The translations under genes were made by a program, and so were the position numbers. Below are positions 9,551-19,330 of a DNA stretch of 64,000 bases, in pieces. The stretch comes from Rhizobium sp. Q54 (GTDB lineage: Bacteria > Pseudomonadota > Alphaproteobacteria > Rhizobiales > Xanthobacteraceae): the NCBI GenBank assembly GCA_945861265.1, contig CAMAUC010000001.1:186001-250000 (forward strand), written 5' to 3'. A model generated the notes under the pieces. It had not been told where the DNA came from. It was given only the letters and a program-made list of their open reading frames with translations, and made no database searches. Position 1 is the first letter of the stretch; each line of letters begins with the position of its first letter.

Positions 9551-9552
9551 CG

Positions 9553-10329
9553 ATGTCCGACGAATTCACATCCACGCGCGGATTGAGCGTGTCGCGCGGC
9601 GGCATCGGCGGACCTTTGGCCGTGCTGTTGCACGGAATCGGCGCCAATCGCGCCGTGTGGCAACGCATGATCGCGATGGCCGACAAGCACTGGCCGGGGC
9701 GCTGGATGGCGCCTGATCTGCGCGGCCACGGCCGCTCGCTGCACGAAGGCCCCTACGGCTATGCGATGCACGCCGCCGATATCGCCGAACTCATTGGCGA
9801 CGAGCCGGTCGACAACGTCACGCTGGCCGGACATTCGTTCGGCGGGGTCGTCGCGGCGGTGACCGGCACCGGCTGGTTCGGGCCGCGGGTGAAAGACGTC
9901 GCCGCCTTCGGCGTCAAGATCGTGTGGACGGCGGACGAGGAAGCCAAGGCGCACGAATTGGCGCACCGCCCGGCCCGCGTCTTCGCCACACGCGCGGAGG
10001 CCATCGACCGGTTCCTGAAATCGTCGGGCCTGTTTGGCCTGGTCGATCCCGCCTCCGACGCGGCAGCCTCGGGGATCACCGGCGGCGATGGTCACTGGCA
10101 GGTCGCCATGGACCCGCGCTGCTTTGGCGCCGTCGGGCCTTCACTCGATAAGTTGCTTCGCCTCAGCGCAGCGCCATTGCGACTCGCGGCTGGTGAAAGC
10201 GATCCCATGGTGACGCTCGATCAAATGCGCAGCATCGACGCGGCGGCGCGGACATTTACCGGCGCCGCGCATAACGCGCATTGGGAAAAGCCGGAACAGG
10301 TTTGGGATTTCATCGCCGGCGGGAAATAA
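9553..10329 (+). CDS. Alpha/beta hydrolase
   Basis: A 258-residue cytoplasmic alpha/beta-hydrolase-fold protein. The oxyanion-hole HG is in LLHGIGANR (26-34), the nucleophile Ser95 in GHSFGG, a likely Asp217 in AAGESDPM and the catalytic His243 in HNAHWEKP, so the triad is complete. The substrate cannot be read from sequence. Sitting 2 bp after livF and 30 bp before a flavin-dependent monooxygenase, it may hydrolyse an ester, lactone or ring-cleavage product of the imported compound. That role is inference. Confidence 0.87.
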   Translation: MSDEFTSTRGLSVSRGGIGGPLAVLLHGIGANRAVWQRMIAMADKHWPGRWMAPDLRGHGRSLHEGPYGYAMHAADIAELIGDEPVDNVTLAGHSFGGVVAAVTGTGWFGPRVKDVAAFGVKIVWTADEEAKAHELAHRPARVFATRAEAIDRFLKSSGLFGLVDPASDAAASGITGGDGHWQVAMDPRCFGAVGPSLDKLLRLSAAPLRLAAGESDPMVTLDQMRSIDAAARTFTGAAHNAHWEKPEQVWDFIAGGK

Positions 10330-10359
10330 CGGACAAGAAATAGCAGGAGTGAGTGCGCC

Positions 10360-11358
10360 ATGCGCCTATCGATTTTTTCAGTGCAGGATCATTACCCCGC
10401 CGGCGCCCGCAGCGTGGCGCAGCTCTACGGCGAGGTGATCGCTCAGGCGGAGCTCGCCGACCGCATCGGCTATGACACATTCTGGGTGGCCGAGCATCAT
10501 TTCCACGAATACGGCGTCGTGCCCAATCCGGCGCTGATGCTGGCGACCCTGGCGCAACGCACCAAGCGGCTTCGGCTCGGCACCGCCATTTCTATTCTCA
10601 CCTTTCACAATCCGCTGACGGTGGCCGAAAACTACGCCATGGTCGATGTGCTGTCGGGCGGACGGCTGGTCTATGGCGTCGGCTCCGGCTATCTGCCGCA
10701 CGAATTCGCAGGCTACTCCATCGATCCGGCCAAGAAGCGCGACCGCTTCGACGAGAACCTCGCCATTGTGCGCCGCCTGCTCGCCGGCGAGCGAGTCAGC
10801 GCCAAGGGCAAATTCAGCCATGTCGACGCGGTGGCGCTCAATGTGCGGCCGTTGCAGCGAGAGGTGCCGATCTATGTCGCGGTGCTGCGGCGCGAAGCCG
10901 CCTTCCACATCGGCAAGCAAGGCAACAATTTGATGTGCGTGCCTTACGCCTCGGTCGATCATTTCAACGAAATCAGCGATCTGATCGGCGACTACCGGCG
11001 CGGCCGCTCCGAGGCCGGCTTTGCGCCGTCGGACGACGACGCCGTGGTGACGCTGCATACGCATGTCGCCGAGAGCGACGCGGCTGCGCGCCGCAACGTC
11101 GAGGCGGCGTTCAACCTTTACGTCGATACAAGGCTCTACGCCAAGAAGTCCACCTACGACGACGCCATGCGCAACGAGGTGCATCTGTTCGGCTCGGTCG
11201 ACACCGTGGCCGACAAACTGGTGGCACTGCATCGCATGGGCGTGCGCCATGTCTCGATGTTGCAGAATTTCGGCATGCTGGCGCAGGCGCTGGTGCACGA
11301 ATCGATGGAGCGGATGATGCGCGAGGTCATGCCGAAGGTTGCGGCGCGGGTCGGATGA
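10360..11358 (+). CDS. LLM class flavin-dependent oxidoreductase
   Basis: A 332-residue bacterial-luciferase-like (TIM-barrel, FMN-dependent) monooxygenase. Typical features are the N-terminal LSIFSVQDHYPAG, YDTFWVAEHHFHEYG around residues 40-55, and VLSGGRLVYGVGSGYLPHEF. Such enzymes use reduced flavin from a partner reductase to hydroxylate, desulfonate or cleave small organics. It is the last gene of the rightward paaN-associated operon and converges with hyuB, 39 bp away. Substrate unknown; the context suggests an aromatic or ester-linked compound. Confidence 0.88.
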   Translation: MRLSIFSVQDHYPAGARSVAQLYGEVIAQAELADRIGYDTFWVAEHHFHEYGVVPNPALMLATLAQRTKRLRLGTAISILTFHNPLTVAENYAMVDVLSGGRLVYGVGSGYLPHEFAGYSIDPAKKRDRFDENLAIVRRLLAGERVSAKGKFSHVDAVALNVRPLQREVPIYVAVLRREAAFHIGKQGNNLMCVPYASVDHFNEISDLIGDYRRGRSEAGFAPSDDDAVVTLHTHVAESDAAARRNVEAAFNLYVDTRLYAKKSTYDDAMRNEVHLFGSVDTVADKLVALHRMGVRHVSMLQNFGMLAQALVHESMERMMREVMPKVAARVG

Positions 11359-11397
11359 CCCGAGGCTCGAAAGCGGTAATGGCGAACAAAGCCCCGG

Positions 11398-13317
11398 TTA
11401 CGAACAGCACCGGCAATTCATGGCAAACACCATGCGTTCTTCGTCCGTGAGCTTTTCCGGCATTTCGTTGCGCACCGGCTGCGGCTCGAACGCCATGCGC
11501 TCCGGGAAAATCGGCATCGGTGCGATCGGCTCGTCGACCGGCAAATTCTTCGCGCGCATGTCGGATCTGTTCGCAGCCGTCGCGCTGGCATCGATCGTGC
11601 CGTCCGGCGCGAACACGGCGCCGAATTTGCTCTCCGCCTGCTCGCGCGTCACGTAACCGCAACGCACGTCACGCGCCAGCATGTCGAGATCACGCTCCAG
11701 CGGCGAACCGTAGCCGCCGCCGCCGCCGGAGCGCAAAATGTAGGCGTCGCCCGGCTTGAGCACCTGGTTGAGCGCCTTGCCGTTGGGGAAGTGCGTCTCC
11801 TTCTCGGCACCGCCGCGCGAAATGGCGACCGAATTGCCCTCGCCTGAATGACCGTCGAACAGGCCCCACGGCTTGCACTTGACGCGGTCCATCTGCGACG
11901 AGAAATTGATCTGGTTGATCGCCTGTACCACCTGTTCGGTGCCGAGCCCGCCGCGGAACCGCCCGGCGCCGCCGGAGTCCGGGCGCAACGTGTAACGCTC
12001 CACCAGCAGCGGATACTTTGCCTCGACCTGTTCCGACGGCCCGTTATGCGTGTCGCCGTCGTTCATGGCGATGGTCGCACTCATGCCATCGCTGTTGTGC
12101 TTGGCGCCCCAGCCGCCGCCAATCAGGCCACCGAGATAAATGTAGAACGCATTGTCCGCCGCCTTGCGGCCGTTGACACGCCCGACCACGAGATCGGCAT
12201 GATGTCCGGCAGCGACCTGGTCCGGCATCGCCGGCCCCACCGCCTTGAAAATCGTATCGACGACCGTCATTGGATAGGTCATCCACATGCGCATCGCCGC
12301 CGGCTTCACCGCGCTGACGACGCGGCCGGCCGGCAGAACGATATCCAGCGCGCGAAACTGGCCTTCGTTGATCGGCATGTCGAGCGGCGACGTCAGGCAC
12401 TTGAACGCCACCTGACAACAGGACAGACCGGCGGTGATGCCGGAATTGTAGAAGCCGTTGACCTGCTTGGAGACCTCGGACAGATCGACTTTCATGCGGT
12501 CGCCCTTGATCTCGACCTTGACGCGGATCGGCACCCGCGCGCCAACGCTGACGCCATCGTCGTCCATGAACGACTCGGCTTCATAAATGCCGTCCGGCAT
12601 GGCGAGCACGCGCTCGCGCGCCAGCCGCTCGCTCTGGTCCATGATGGCGTCGATAGCCCCCAGCACATCGTCGCGGCCGTATTTGCGCATCATGTCGAGG
12701 AAGCGCTTTTCGCCGGTCTTTACCGCCGCGATCTGGGCGCGGAAGTCGCCCATGGCGCGGTCGGCCAGGCGCACATTGGTCTTGATGATGGACACCAGTT
12801 CGTCGTTGATCTGCCCCTTGCGGTAGATCTTGACGATCGGCATTTGCAGGCCTTCGGAATAGATATCCGTGGTCGAGCCCGACAGCGTGCCGCCGACATC
12901 CGGCCAGTGCGCCATGCAGCAGGAGAAGCCGACCAGTTCGCCGTCGTGAAACACCGGCACGGTGAAGGTCATGTGATTGAGATGGCTGCCGGTGATGTAG
13001 GCGTCATTGGTCAGCAGAATGTCGCCGGGCTCGATATCGCCCTTGAAGTGGGCGATCTTGGCCTTCACCGTCTCGCTCATGCCGCGAATGAACATCGGCA
13101 GACCGAGGCCGATCGACACCGTATTGCCCTCGGCGTCGAAAAGCCCGACCGTGAAATCCAGAGCCTCGTAAATGATCATGTTGTAGGCGGTGCGCATCAG
13201 ATTGATCTTCATCTCCTCGGTGACGGCGATGAGACCGTTGCGCACGATTTCAGTCACCACCGGATCGATGGTGCGCGTCTTCTGCATATCCTGATCCTTC
13301 TCGGCGATTGCGTCCAT
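11398..13317 (-). CDS. hyuB: Hydantoinase B/oxoprolinase family protein, B subunit
   Basis: A 639-residue HyuB-type subunit of an ATP-dependent cyclic-amide hydrolase (N-methylhydantoinase, 5-oxoprolinase or acetophenone-carboxylase class). Recognisable blocks are DPVVTEIVRNGL near the N-terminus, LLTNDAYITGSHLNHMTF, GPSEQVEAKYPLLVERYTLRPDSGG and PGDAYILRSGGGGGYG near the C-terminus. It ends in a short Cys-rich tail (NCRCCS). It starts 2 bp after the hyuA stop (TGA-TC-ATG), so the subunits are co-translated. The exact substrate within the class is not determined by sequence. Confidence 0.92.
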   Translation of the reverse strand: MDAIAEKDQDMQKTRTIDPVVTEIVRNGLIAVTEEMKINLMRTAYNMIIYEALDFTVGLFDAEGNTVSIGLGLPMFIRGMSETVKAKIAHFKGDIEPGDILLTNDAYITGSHLNHMTFTVPVFHDGELVGFSCCMAHWPDVGGTLSGSTTDIYSEGLQMPIVKIYRKGQINDELVSIIKTNVRLADRAMGDFRAQIAAVKTGEKRFLDMMRKYGRDDVLGAIDAIMDQSERLARERVLAMPDGIYEAESFMDDDGVSVGARVPIRVKVEIKGDRMKVDLSEVSKQVNGFYNSGITAGLSCCQVAFKCLTSPLDMPINEGQFRALDIVLPAGRVVSAVKPAAMRMWMTYPMTVVDTIFKAVGPAMPDQVAAGHHADLVVGRVNGRKAADNAFYIYLGGLIGGGWGAKHNSDGMSATIAMNDGDTHNGPSEQVEAKYPLLVERYTLRPDSGGAGRFRGGLGTEQVVQAINQINFSSQMDRVKCKPWGLFDGHSGEGNSVAISRGGAEKETHFPNGKALNQVLKPGDAYILRSGGGGGYGSPLERDLDMLARDVRCGYVTREQAESKFGAVFAPDGTIDASATAANRSDMRAKNLPVDEPIAPMPIFPERMAFEPQPVRNEMPEKLTDEERMVFAMNCRCCS

Positions 13318-13319
13318 GA

Positions 13320-15389
13320 TCAGGCCCTTCCAATATCGATATGCAGATTGCCGAAGGCATCGACCTCGACCTTGTCCTGCGGCCACACCACCGTGGTCGA
13401 GGCGTGCTCCTCGATCAGCGCCGGCCCGTCGATGCGATTGCCCGCCTGCAACATCGCGCGGTCATAGGTTGAAGTCTCGCAGATGCCGACGCCGGAAAAA
13501 TATACCGGACGCTTGCCGCGGAAGGCGGCGTCAGGCGAGACCCCGCCCCTCGCCATCGCTTCGCGCTCGGGCTTGCGCATCAAGCCGATGGTGGCGGACC
13601 GCAACGAAACGATCTCGGCCTTCTCGTCGGCATTGAAATAGCCGTAGCGCGTCTCGTGCACGGCGTCGAAATGCTTCTTGATGCCGTCACGGTCCTGCAT
13701 CTTGAACAGCTCCATCGGAATATCGACCGACACGGCATGTTCCTGCCCGACATAGCGCATGTCGGCGCCGCGCTGATTGACGACCTCGACCATCATGTCG
13801 CGGCTGCGCCGCAAGTCCTCGGCGCCACGCTTCTCCATGGCGCTGTAGAGCGCCTCCATTTCCTCGAAGGAGGCATCGGCGAAGGGCTTGAACCAGGTGT
13901 TGACCAGATCGCGGCGCAGATCGGCAAACAACATGCCGTAGGCCGAGAAATGTCCAGGTGCAAAGGGAATGATGACTTTGGCGATGCGCAGTTCCCGCGC
14001 GATCATCGTTGCGTGCAACGGGCCGGCGCCACCATAAGCGATCAACGCGAAGTCGGCGGCATCCAGGCCGCGCTCGGTCGTCACCCAGCGCACCATATGC
14101 GACATCTTGGTCGCGGCGACGCGCAGGACGCCGTCGGCGGCTTCAACCGCCTCAAGGCCGAGCGGCTTGGCCACCTTGGCCTCGATCGCCGCGCGCGCGG
14201 CAGCAAGATCAAGTTTCATCTCGCCGCCGAGAAAGCGGTCGGAGGCCAATCGGCCCAGAACCAGATTGCAGTCGGTCACGGTCGGCTCAGCGCCGCCCTG
14301 CCCGTAACAGGCCGGGCCCGGCTGCGCGCCGGCGCTTTCCGGACCGACGCGCAAGGCCCCGGCTTCGATATGGGCAATGCTGCCGCCGCCGGTGCCGACT
14401 TCCTGAATATCGATCATCGGAATCTGCAACGGCAGGCCGGAGGAATAACCGCCGACCAGCGCGCCGCCGGTCATCAGCACCTCGCCCTCATAAATGACAC
14501 CGGCCTTGGCGGTGGTGCCGCCCATGTCGAAGGCGATGGCGTTCTTCAGGCCGATACTGGCGCACAGGGTTTTAGAACCGATGACGCCGGCGGCGGGACC
14601 GGACTCGAGCATGCGGATGCAGGAATTCTGTGCCTCCTCGATATCGAACAGACCACCGGTCGATTGCACCACCAGAAAGGTGCCGGTGAAGCCGGTGTCG
14701 CCGAGATGCGTGTCCATTTCGGCAAGGTAGCGGCGCACGCGCGGGCCGACATACGCATTCGCCGCCGTCGTCGAGGTGCGCTCGTATTCCCGGTACTCCT
14801 GCGACAGTTCATGCGAGGCGGTGACGAACAGATCCGGGAACGCCTTTTCGACGATTTCCTTGGCGCGCTGCTCGTGCACCGGGTTGCGGTAGGAGTGCAG
14901 GAACAGAATGGCGATCGCCTTGACGCCTTTCTTGACCGCCTCGGTGGCAATCTCCAGCACCTGCGCCTCGTCGAGCGGGATCAGCACCCTGCCCGACGCA
15001 TCCATACGTTCGCGGATGTCGAAGCGCATGTCGCGGCCGATCAAAGGCACGTGCTTCTTGAAGAACAGATTGTAGGCTTCCGGCCGGTTGACGCGGCCGA
15101 TCTCGTAGATGTCGCGGAAGCCCTGCGTGGTCAGCAGCGCGCAAGGCGCGCCGGTACGTTCAAGGATCGTGTTGATCGCCACCGTGGTGCCATGCAGGAA
15201 CAATTGCGCCGCCGAGAACGCCGCTTCGGCCTTGCCGACGCCATTCTCGATGCCATCGACCAGCCGTTGCGGCGTGGTCAATGTCTTGCCGAGCTTGAGG
15301 CGTCCGGTCTTCTCGTCAAAGGCCGCGACATCGGTAAAGGTTCCGCCGACATCGGCCGACAGGCGCAAGCGGCCTTGATCCGTCTTCAT
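13320..15389 (-). CDS. hyuA: Hydantoinase/oxoprolinase family protein, A subunit
   Basis: A 689-residue HyuA-type subunit with an actin-like ATPase fold: phosphate-binding SADVGGTFTDV at about residues 10-20 and FDMGGTTAKAG in the middle. It activates the cyclic amide carbonyl with ATP for hydrolysis with HyuB. The start at 15389 (MKTDQGRL) matches the family N-terminus; a much longer upstream extension overlaps the DUF1445 gene and was rejected. Neighbours are DUF1445 upstream (23-bp gap) and hyuB downstream. The pair could act on 5-oxoproline, hydantoins or another lactam. Confidence 0.92.
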   Translation of the reverse strand: MKTDQGRLRLSADVGGTFTDVAAFDEKTGRLKLGKTLTTPQRLVDGIENGVGKAEAAFSAAQLFLHGTTVAINTILERTGAPCALLTTQGFRDIYEIGRVNRPEAYNLFFKKHVPLIGRDMRFDIRERMDASGRVLIPLDEAQVLEIATEAVKKGVKAIAILFLHSYRNPVHEQRAKEIVEKAFPDLFVTASHELSQEYREYERTSTTAANAYVGPRVRRYLAEMDTHLGDTGFTGTFLVVQSTGGLFDIEEAQNSCIRMLESGPAAGVIGSKTLCASIGLKNAIAFDMGGTTAKAGVIYEGEVLMTGGALVGGYSSGLPLQIPMIDIQEVGTGGGSIAHIEAGALRVGPESAGAQPGPACYGQGGAEPTVTDCNLVLGRLASDRFLGGEMKLDLAAARAAIEAKVAKPLGLEAVEAADGVLRVAATKMSHMVRWVTTERGLDAADFALIAYGGAGPLHATMIARELRIAKVIIPFAPGHFSAYGMLFADLRRDLVNTWFKPFADASFEEMEALYSAMEKRGAEDLRRSRDMMVEVVNQRGADMRYVGQEHAVSVDIPMELFKMQDRDGIKKHFDAVHETRYGYFNADEKAEIVSLRSATIGLMRKPEREAMARGGVSPDAAFRGKRPVYFSGVGICETSTYDRAMLQAGNRIDGPALIEEHASTTVVWPQDKVEVDAFGNLHIDIGRA

Positions 15390-15412
15390 ATCCACTGATC
15401 GAAACTCCGTAC

Positions 15413-16189
15413 TTAAGGCGTCATCAGGCTTTCCGCCCGCATGTCGGTAATGAAACTGTGCGCGGCGGCGTGCACGATGAACAAAGGCAGGCGAGCGGCT
15501 TCCGCGGCCGATTGCGGCGTCACCCCGCAGGCCCAGAACAATGCGGTCTTGTCGCGCGGCATGTCCGGCACCGGTCCGCCGAACATCGGGTTCTTCAGGT
15601 CGGCGCCGATGGCGGCCGGATCGCCGATGTGGATGGGCGCGCCGTGGTTGAACGGAAAGCGCGCCGACACTTGCGTCGCGGTGATCGCCTGCTGCGGCGT
15701 CAGCCAGCGCATGGTGACAATAAGATCGCCCTTGAACGGACCCGCCGGCTCGGTCGGCTGGTTTGTACGCAGCACCCACCGGTCCTTATCGGTCGGCACG
15801 CCGGCGCGCTCGAAGGCGTCGTCGAAGGTGATGCCCGAACCGATCAGGAACGACACCAGGTCGTCGCGCCACAGGTCGCTGATATCGGTGCGGTCGTTTT
15901 GGCGTTCGCCGTCGACGAACACCGAATACTTGGCGCAATCGGTCCGCAGATCGGCATTCGGCGCCAGCTTGCGCGGCACCGGACTACCGGCATCGCACAC
16001 CTCCAGCACCGGACAGGCGCGCTGGTTGCGCTGGCAATACAGCATGAAATCGAAGGCATAAGCCTTCGGCATGATGGCGAGATTGACCTGCACGAAGCCG
16101 TGCGCGAGGCCGCGGCTGGTGCCGGTCAGGCGGCCGGCGCGGATCTCGGCGCGGATGCGCTGGCTCTCAAGCGGCGCGTCGGCCTTCAC
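15413..16189 (-). CDS. DUF1445 family protein, putative hydro-lyase
   Basis: A 258-residue protein of the DUF1445/UPF0317 family. The motif GLAHGFVQVNLAIMP lies at about 27-41, FMLYCQRNQRACPVLEV follows, and FWACGVTPQ is near the C-terminus, all family hallmarks. Members are annotated as putative hydro-lyases, and the domain occurs in a eukaryotic D-glutamate cyclase protein, but the catalysed step is not established here. It begins with GTG overlapping the stop of the gene upstream (GTGA) and precedes hyuAB. It may therefore form or open a cyclic amide or hydroxy acid that HyuAB handles, which is inference. Confidence 0.88.
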   Translation of the reverse strand: MKADAPLESQRIRAEIRAGRLTGTSRGLAHGFVQVNLAIMPKAYAFDFMLYCQRNQRACPVLEVCDAGSPVPRKLAPNADLRTDCAKYSVFVDGERQNDRTDISDLWRDDLVSFLIGSGITFDDAFERAGVPTDKDRWVLRTNQPTEPAGPFKGDLIVTMRWLTPQQAITATQVSARFPFNHGAPIHIGDPAAIGADLKNPMFGGPVPDMPRDKTALFWACGVTPQSAAEAARLPLFIVHAAAHSFITDMRAESLMTP

Positions 16190-17340
16190 GGCGCGCCTCC
16201 CAAAGAATCAGAGTCCAGTTCGACTTCGTAGATTTGCGCAAAGCCGGTGCGGTCTGACGTAAAGACGACGCGCTGGCCATCCGGCGAAAAGCGCGGATGC
16301 GGATGCGTGTGCTGGCGTGCTTCGACGGCGACTGGACCGTCATTGTAGGGAAATGGATGCGCCCAGTGCGCGCCTTCGGATGTGGCTTCGCTGGCGCAGA
16401 GGAATTGCGGCGCGCCGCCCAACGGAATGATGTGCAGGCCCTGGTCTGGGAAATTCGTGTCGCAGACGAAGCGCGTGCCGGTGGCGTCCGGCGCGGCATG
16501 CCACGACGGAAAGCGGTGCAGCCATTCGGCCTTGCCGGTGTCGATATCGATCAGCCGCATGCCGCGCGGCCAGTCGACGAAAGCGATTGCCCGCCGGCCC
16601 GGCAGCCACACTTCGTGCGTCACCCACTGCATTTTGTCTTCGCGGGCGTAGACGCGGCGGTTGTCGGCGCCGTCGCGCGCCACGGTCCAGACCCGGTCGG
16701 TCAAAGGACCGGCGTAGAGAATGAGGTTGTCGTCGTCCGGGCAGAACTGCGGATGGCCGATGGTGTCGCGTTCGAGAATGACGCTGCTCTTGGCCGTAGC
16801 GGTTTCGACGACAATGAAGCGCGACACCTTGCCGGTCTTGACGGGAATAGCCCACCACTCGCCATTGGCCGACAGCGCGGTTGTCCCCATCGCAGCGCCG
16901 ACCATGCCCTTTTCGCGCATTTCGACAGCGCCGAAGTCGGCGAGTTGCGTCTCCTCGAACGTATCAAGATCGACCTTCCACGCCCCGGTGCCGGCGGTGA
17001 AATAGACGAAGCGTCCGTCCGGCGACGGCGAGATCGACCATTCCGCCAGATCGGGACGATCGGTTGCCTGGACCAGTTGTCCCGATGCGCGGTCCTCGAA
17101 GAAGATCTGCGGCGTGCCCGTACGATACGAAATGAAAATCAATTTCGTGCCGGCCCTGTCATAGGCCGGCACAAAAAAGAACGGGTGATGATGGATGCTC
17201 GCGTGATCCGTCACCTGCCGCACCTGCCTTCCCGACGCCGCATCGGTCAGCACCCGTCCCTCGCCGGGAAAACGTGCGCCCTTTGCCGAGCGCGCGCGCA
17301 TGATCGGCGCCGTCATCGACATGACGGCGGCGCCTTGCAT
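16186..17340 (-). CDS. Oligogalacturonate lyase-like beta-propeller protein
   Basis: A 384-residue protein with repeated propeller blades: short motifs such as SPSPDGRFVYFT and FSPDGQRVVFTSDRTGFAQIY, with HHHPFFFVPAYD near residue 50. This matches the seven-bladed oligogalacturonate-lyase/TolB-like (PD40) group. There is no secretion signal, so it is probably cytoplasmic. No pectin genes are nearby. In this operon it may act on a different substrate as a lyase or be a structural relative. It overlaps the DUF1445 gene by 4 bases and starts 30 bp after the SBP. Starts at residues 7 or 9 are alternatives. Confidence 0.78.
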   Translation of the reverse strand: MQGAAVMSMTAPIMRARSAKGARFPGEGRVLTDAASGRQVRQVTDHASIHHHPFFFVPAYDRAGTKLIFISYRTGTPQIFFEDRASGQLVQATDRPDLAEWSISPSPDGRFVYFTAGTGAWKVDLDTFEETQLADFGAVEMREKGMVGAAMGTTALSANGEWWAIPVKTGKVSRFIVVETATAKSSVILERDTIGHPQFCPDDDNLILYAGPLTDRVWTVARDGADNRRVYAREDKMQWVTHEVWLPGRRAIAFVDWPRGMRLIDIDTGKAEWLHRFPSWHAAPDATGTRFVCDTNFPDQGLHIIPLGGAPQFLCASEATSEGAHWAHPFPYNDGPVAVEARQHTHPHPRFSPDGQRVVFTSDRTGFAQIYEVELDSDSLGGAP

Positions 17341-17370
17341 AGACCGTGCGCGCGGGCTGTCGCGACCATG

Positions 17371-18444
17371 TCAGGCCTTGTAGTTCTTCGCCTGGTCGAC
17401 GATCTTGGCGCGGTCGAAGTTGTTGATCTCGTCGATCATCTCGTTGGTGAACAGCGGCTTGACGTCGGTGATGCCGTCGAGCCCAAGGAACTTGGCATCG
17501 CGCATCAACTCGGCTTCCTGTATGAAGCCCATCTTGGTGTTCGGATATGGCGGCTTGAACAGCGGAATGCGCCGCTGCGCCGCGAACAGCACCGATTTCA
17601 CCGCATCGGCTTCGCTGGCGCCGCGCGGCGCCGTTTCCGGGAACAGCTTGAGGAAGACGCGCGCGCCGGCTTCCGGATTGGCCAGCAGGAACTCCGACGA
17701 CTTGGCGACGCCGCGGGCAAAGCCGACGCAGATCTTGCGATTGGCCTTGATGTAATCTTCCATGGCGCTGAGGAACAGGCCGCCGATCAACGGAACATCC
17801 TTGGGCCGATCCAGCATGCGCAGCGGAATATTCGCCGCCTCGATCTGGCCGAAGCCGGTGTCGAAATAAGCGAGCGCGTCGATAACGCCCCGTTGCAGGG
17901 CGACGCCGGCCGTAACACCGGCGCCGACCGCGATCCAGGTCACGTCCTTGTCCGGGTCGAGGCCGATATTCTTGATGACGGCGCGGGTGACGGGGTAGTC
18001 GGTGGTGCCGAGATCGGAGACGCCTATCTTCTTGCCCTTCAGCGCTTCATAACTCTTGAGTGGAGAATCCGGCAGCACCGCCACATCCCACTTATAAGGA
18101 TAGGTGTACTCATAGAAGTTGACGATCTTCGGCAGCTCTTTCTTGGCATAGAGCGGCATCTGGAAGCTCGGCGTGCCGACGGCAAACTGCACGTCACCCT
18201 TGTCGACGGCGATCTGCGCGTTGGAATTGGTGCCGAGCGGCCGGGCGGTGAAGTCGAGGCCCTCTTCCTTGTAATAGCCAAGTCCGCTGCCGATCAGGAT
18301 GTTGATAATGATCGGGTTGATCGACTTGATGCCGAAGCCCATCGATATCTTGGTCAATTCCTGCGCGCGCAGGACCGAAGACGATGCAACGCCCGCAAGA
18401 GCAACAGCGCCTAAGCCTTTAACGACGTCACGACGATTAGCCAT
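17371..18444 (-). CDS. NitT/TauT-type ABC transporter substrate-binding protein (NMT1-like)
   Basis: A 357-residue periplasmic binding protein of the SsuA/THI5-NMT1 class. The N-terminus NRRDVVKGLGAVALAGVA is Tat-like (Arg-Arg plus hydrophobic core), suggesting export folded. ATG at 18444 is preferred over the one at 18450 because the GGGAGG ribosome site sits 6 bases upstream of it. Adjacent permease and ATPase genes upstream complete the importer. Unlike the other importer operons here, the SBP is the third transporter gene rather than the first. The ligand is unknown, plausibly the cyclic amide or acid used by the downstream enzymes. Confidence 0.91.
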   Translation of the reverse strand: MANRRDVVKGLGAVALAGVASSSVLRAQELTKISMGFGIKSINPIIINILIGSGLGYYKEEGLDFTARPLGTNSNAQIAVDKGDVQFAVGTPSFQMPLYAKKELPKIVNFYEYTYPYKWDVAVLPDSPLKSYEALKGKKIGVSDLGTTDYPVTRAVIKNIGLDPDKDVTWIAVGAGVTAGVALQRGVIDALAYFDTGFGQIEAANIPLRMLDRPKDVPLIGGLFLSAMEDYIKANRKICVGFARGVAKSSEFLLANPEAGARVFLKLFPETAPRGASEADAVKSVLFAAQRRIPLFKPPYPNTKMGFIQEAELMRDAKFLGLDGITDVKPLFTNEMIDEINNFDRAKIVDQAKNYKA

Positions 18445-18465
18445 TCTCATCCTCCCATCATTTTT

Positions 18466-19323
18466 CTAGTGTTTTCCGCGATTGGCCCAATGAACGACGG
18501 AGCGCTCGATCCGGCGCACGACCAGGTGCAGCAGGATGCCGGTGACGCCAAGGACAACGAGCGCGCCGAATACGCCGGCGACATCGGTCACCGCCTGCGC
18601 CTTGGTGATGGCGACTCCCATGCCGGACTGCGCGCCGAGGAATTCGGCGACGATCGTGCCGAGCAGCGCATAGACGATACCCATATCGAGGCCGGCGAAA
18701 ATGTACGGCGCGGCCGAAGGCAGCTTGACCAGGTAGTAGGTCTCCAGCCGCGAGGCCGCCAATGCCTTCATCAGTTCCAGGCGCTCGACTTCCGCGGCGC
18801 GAATGCCGGCAAAGCAGTTCACCAGCATGGGAAAGAAAGCGAGCAGCGCGGCCATCGCCACCTTGGAGCCGTCGCCGAAGCCGCACCAGATGACGATCAG
18901 CGGCGCAATGGCGACTTTCGGCAGGCTCTGCAACGCAAAGGCATATGGCATCAGCGCGGTCTCGACGGAACGGAACTCCGCCATCAAGGAGCCGAGCAGT
19001 AGTCCGAGACTGGCGCCGATGACGAAGCCGAGCAGCGCATTCGACATCGTGCTCCACAGCGGCATGTACCAGCCGAGCGGGCTCGCCGGCGATACGGCGA
19101 TGCCGCTCCATAGCGCGACGAAAACCTGTTCCGGCGCCGGCAGAATATAGGGCGGCACCTTGAGCACGATCACGCCGGCCTTCCAGACCAGCAGCAGCGT
19201 CAGGAAGCCGGCGATGCCGATGCCGATATTGCGGATGCGGACATTGCGGCGGCGCGACTGCGCAGCGGCCGCCGACGTGGCGATGAGGTCCAAAGCGTTG
19301 GTTTCGGTGCGAACGTCGGCCAT
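18466..19323 (-). CDS. NitT/TauT-type ABC transporter permease
   Basis: A 285-residue membrane protein with about six hydrophobic segments and the EAA-type coupling loop. The loop region, RLELMKALAASRLETYYLV, leads into LPSAAPYIFAGLDMG. It belongs to the SsuC/TauC class. The start at 19323 (MADVRTE) follows the ATPase stop by 7 bp; a longer reading would overlap the ATPase gene. It forms a homodimeric channel energised by the upstream ATPase. Confidence 0.92.
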   Translation of the reverse strand: MADVRTETNALDLIATSAAAAQSRRRNVRIRNIGIGIAGFLTLLLVWKAGVIVLKVPPYILPAPEQVFVALWSGIAVSPASPLGWYMPLWSTMSNALLGFVIGASLGLLLGSLMAEFRSVETALMPYAFALQSLPKVAIAPLIVIWCGFGDGSKVAMAALLAFFPMLVNCFAGIRAAEVERLELMKALAASRLETYYLVKLPSAAPYIFAGLDMGIVYALLGTIVAEFLGAQSGMGVAITKAQAVTDVAGVFGALVVLGVTGILLHLVVRRIERSVVHWANRGKH

Positions 19324-19330
19324 GCGCCCA

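Noticed and set aside
13656-15398. 580-codon plus-strand frame opposite hyuA
   Set aside because: Shadow of the hyuA codon pattern; no motifs.
16297-18414. 705-codon plus-strand frame opposite the propeller and SBP genes
   Set aside because: Antisense shadow of two well-supported genes; no ribosome site or recognisable domain.
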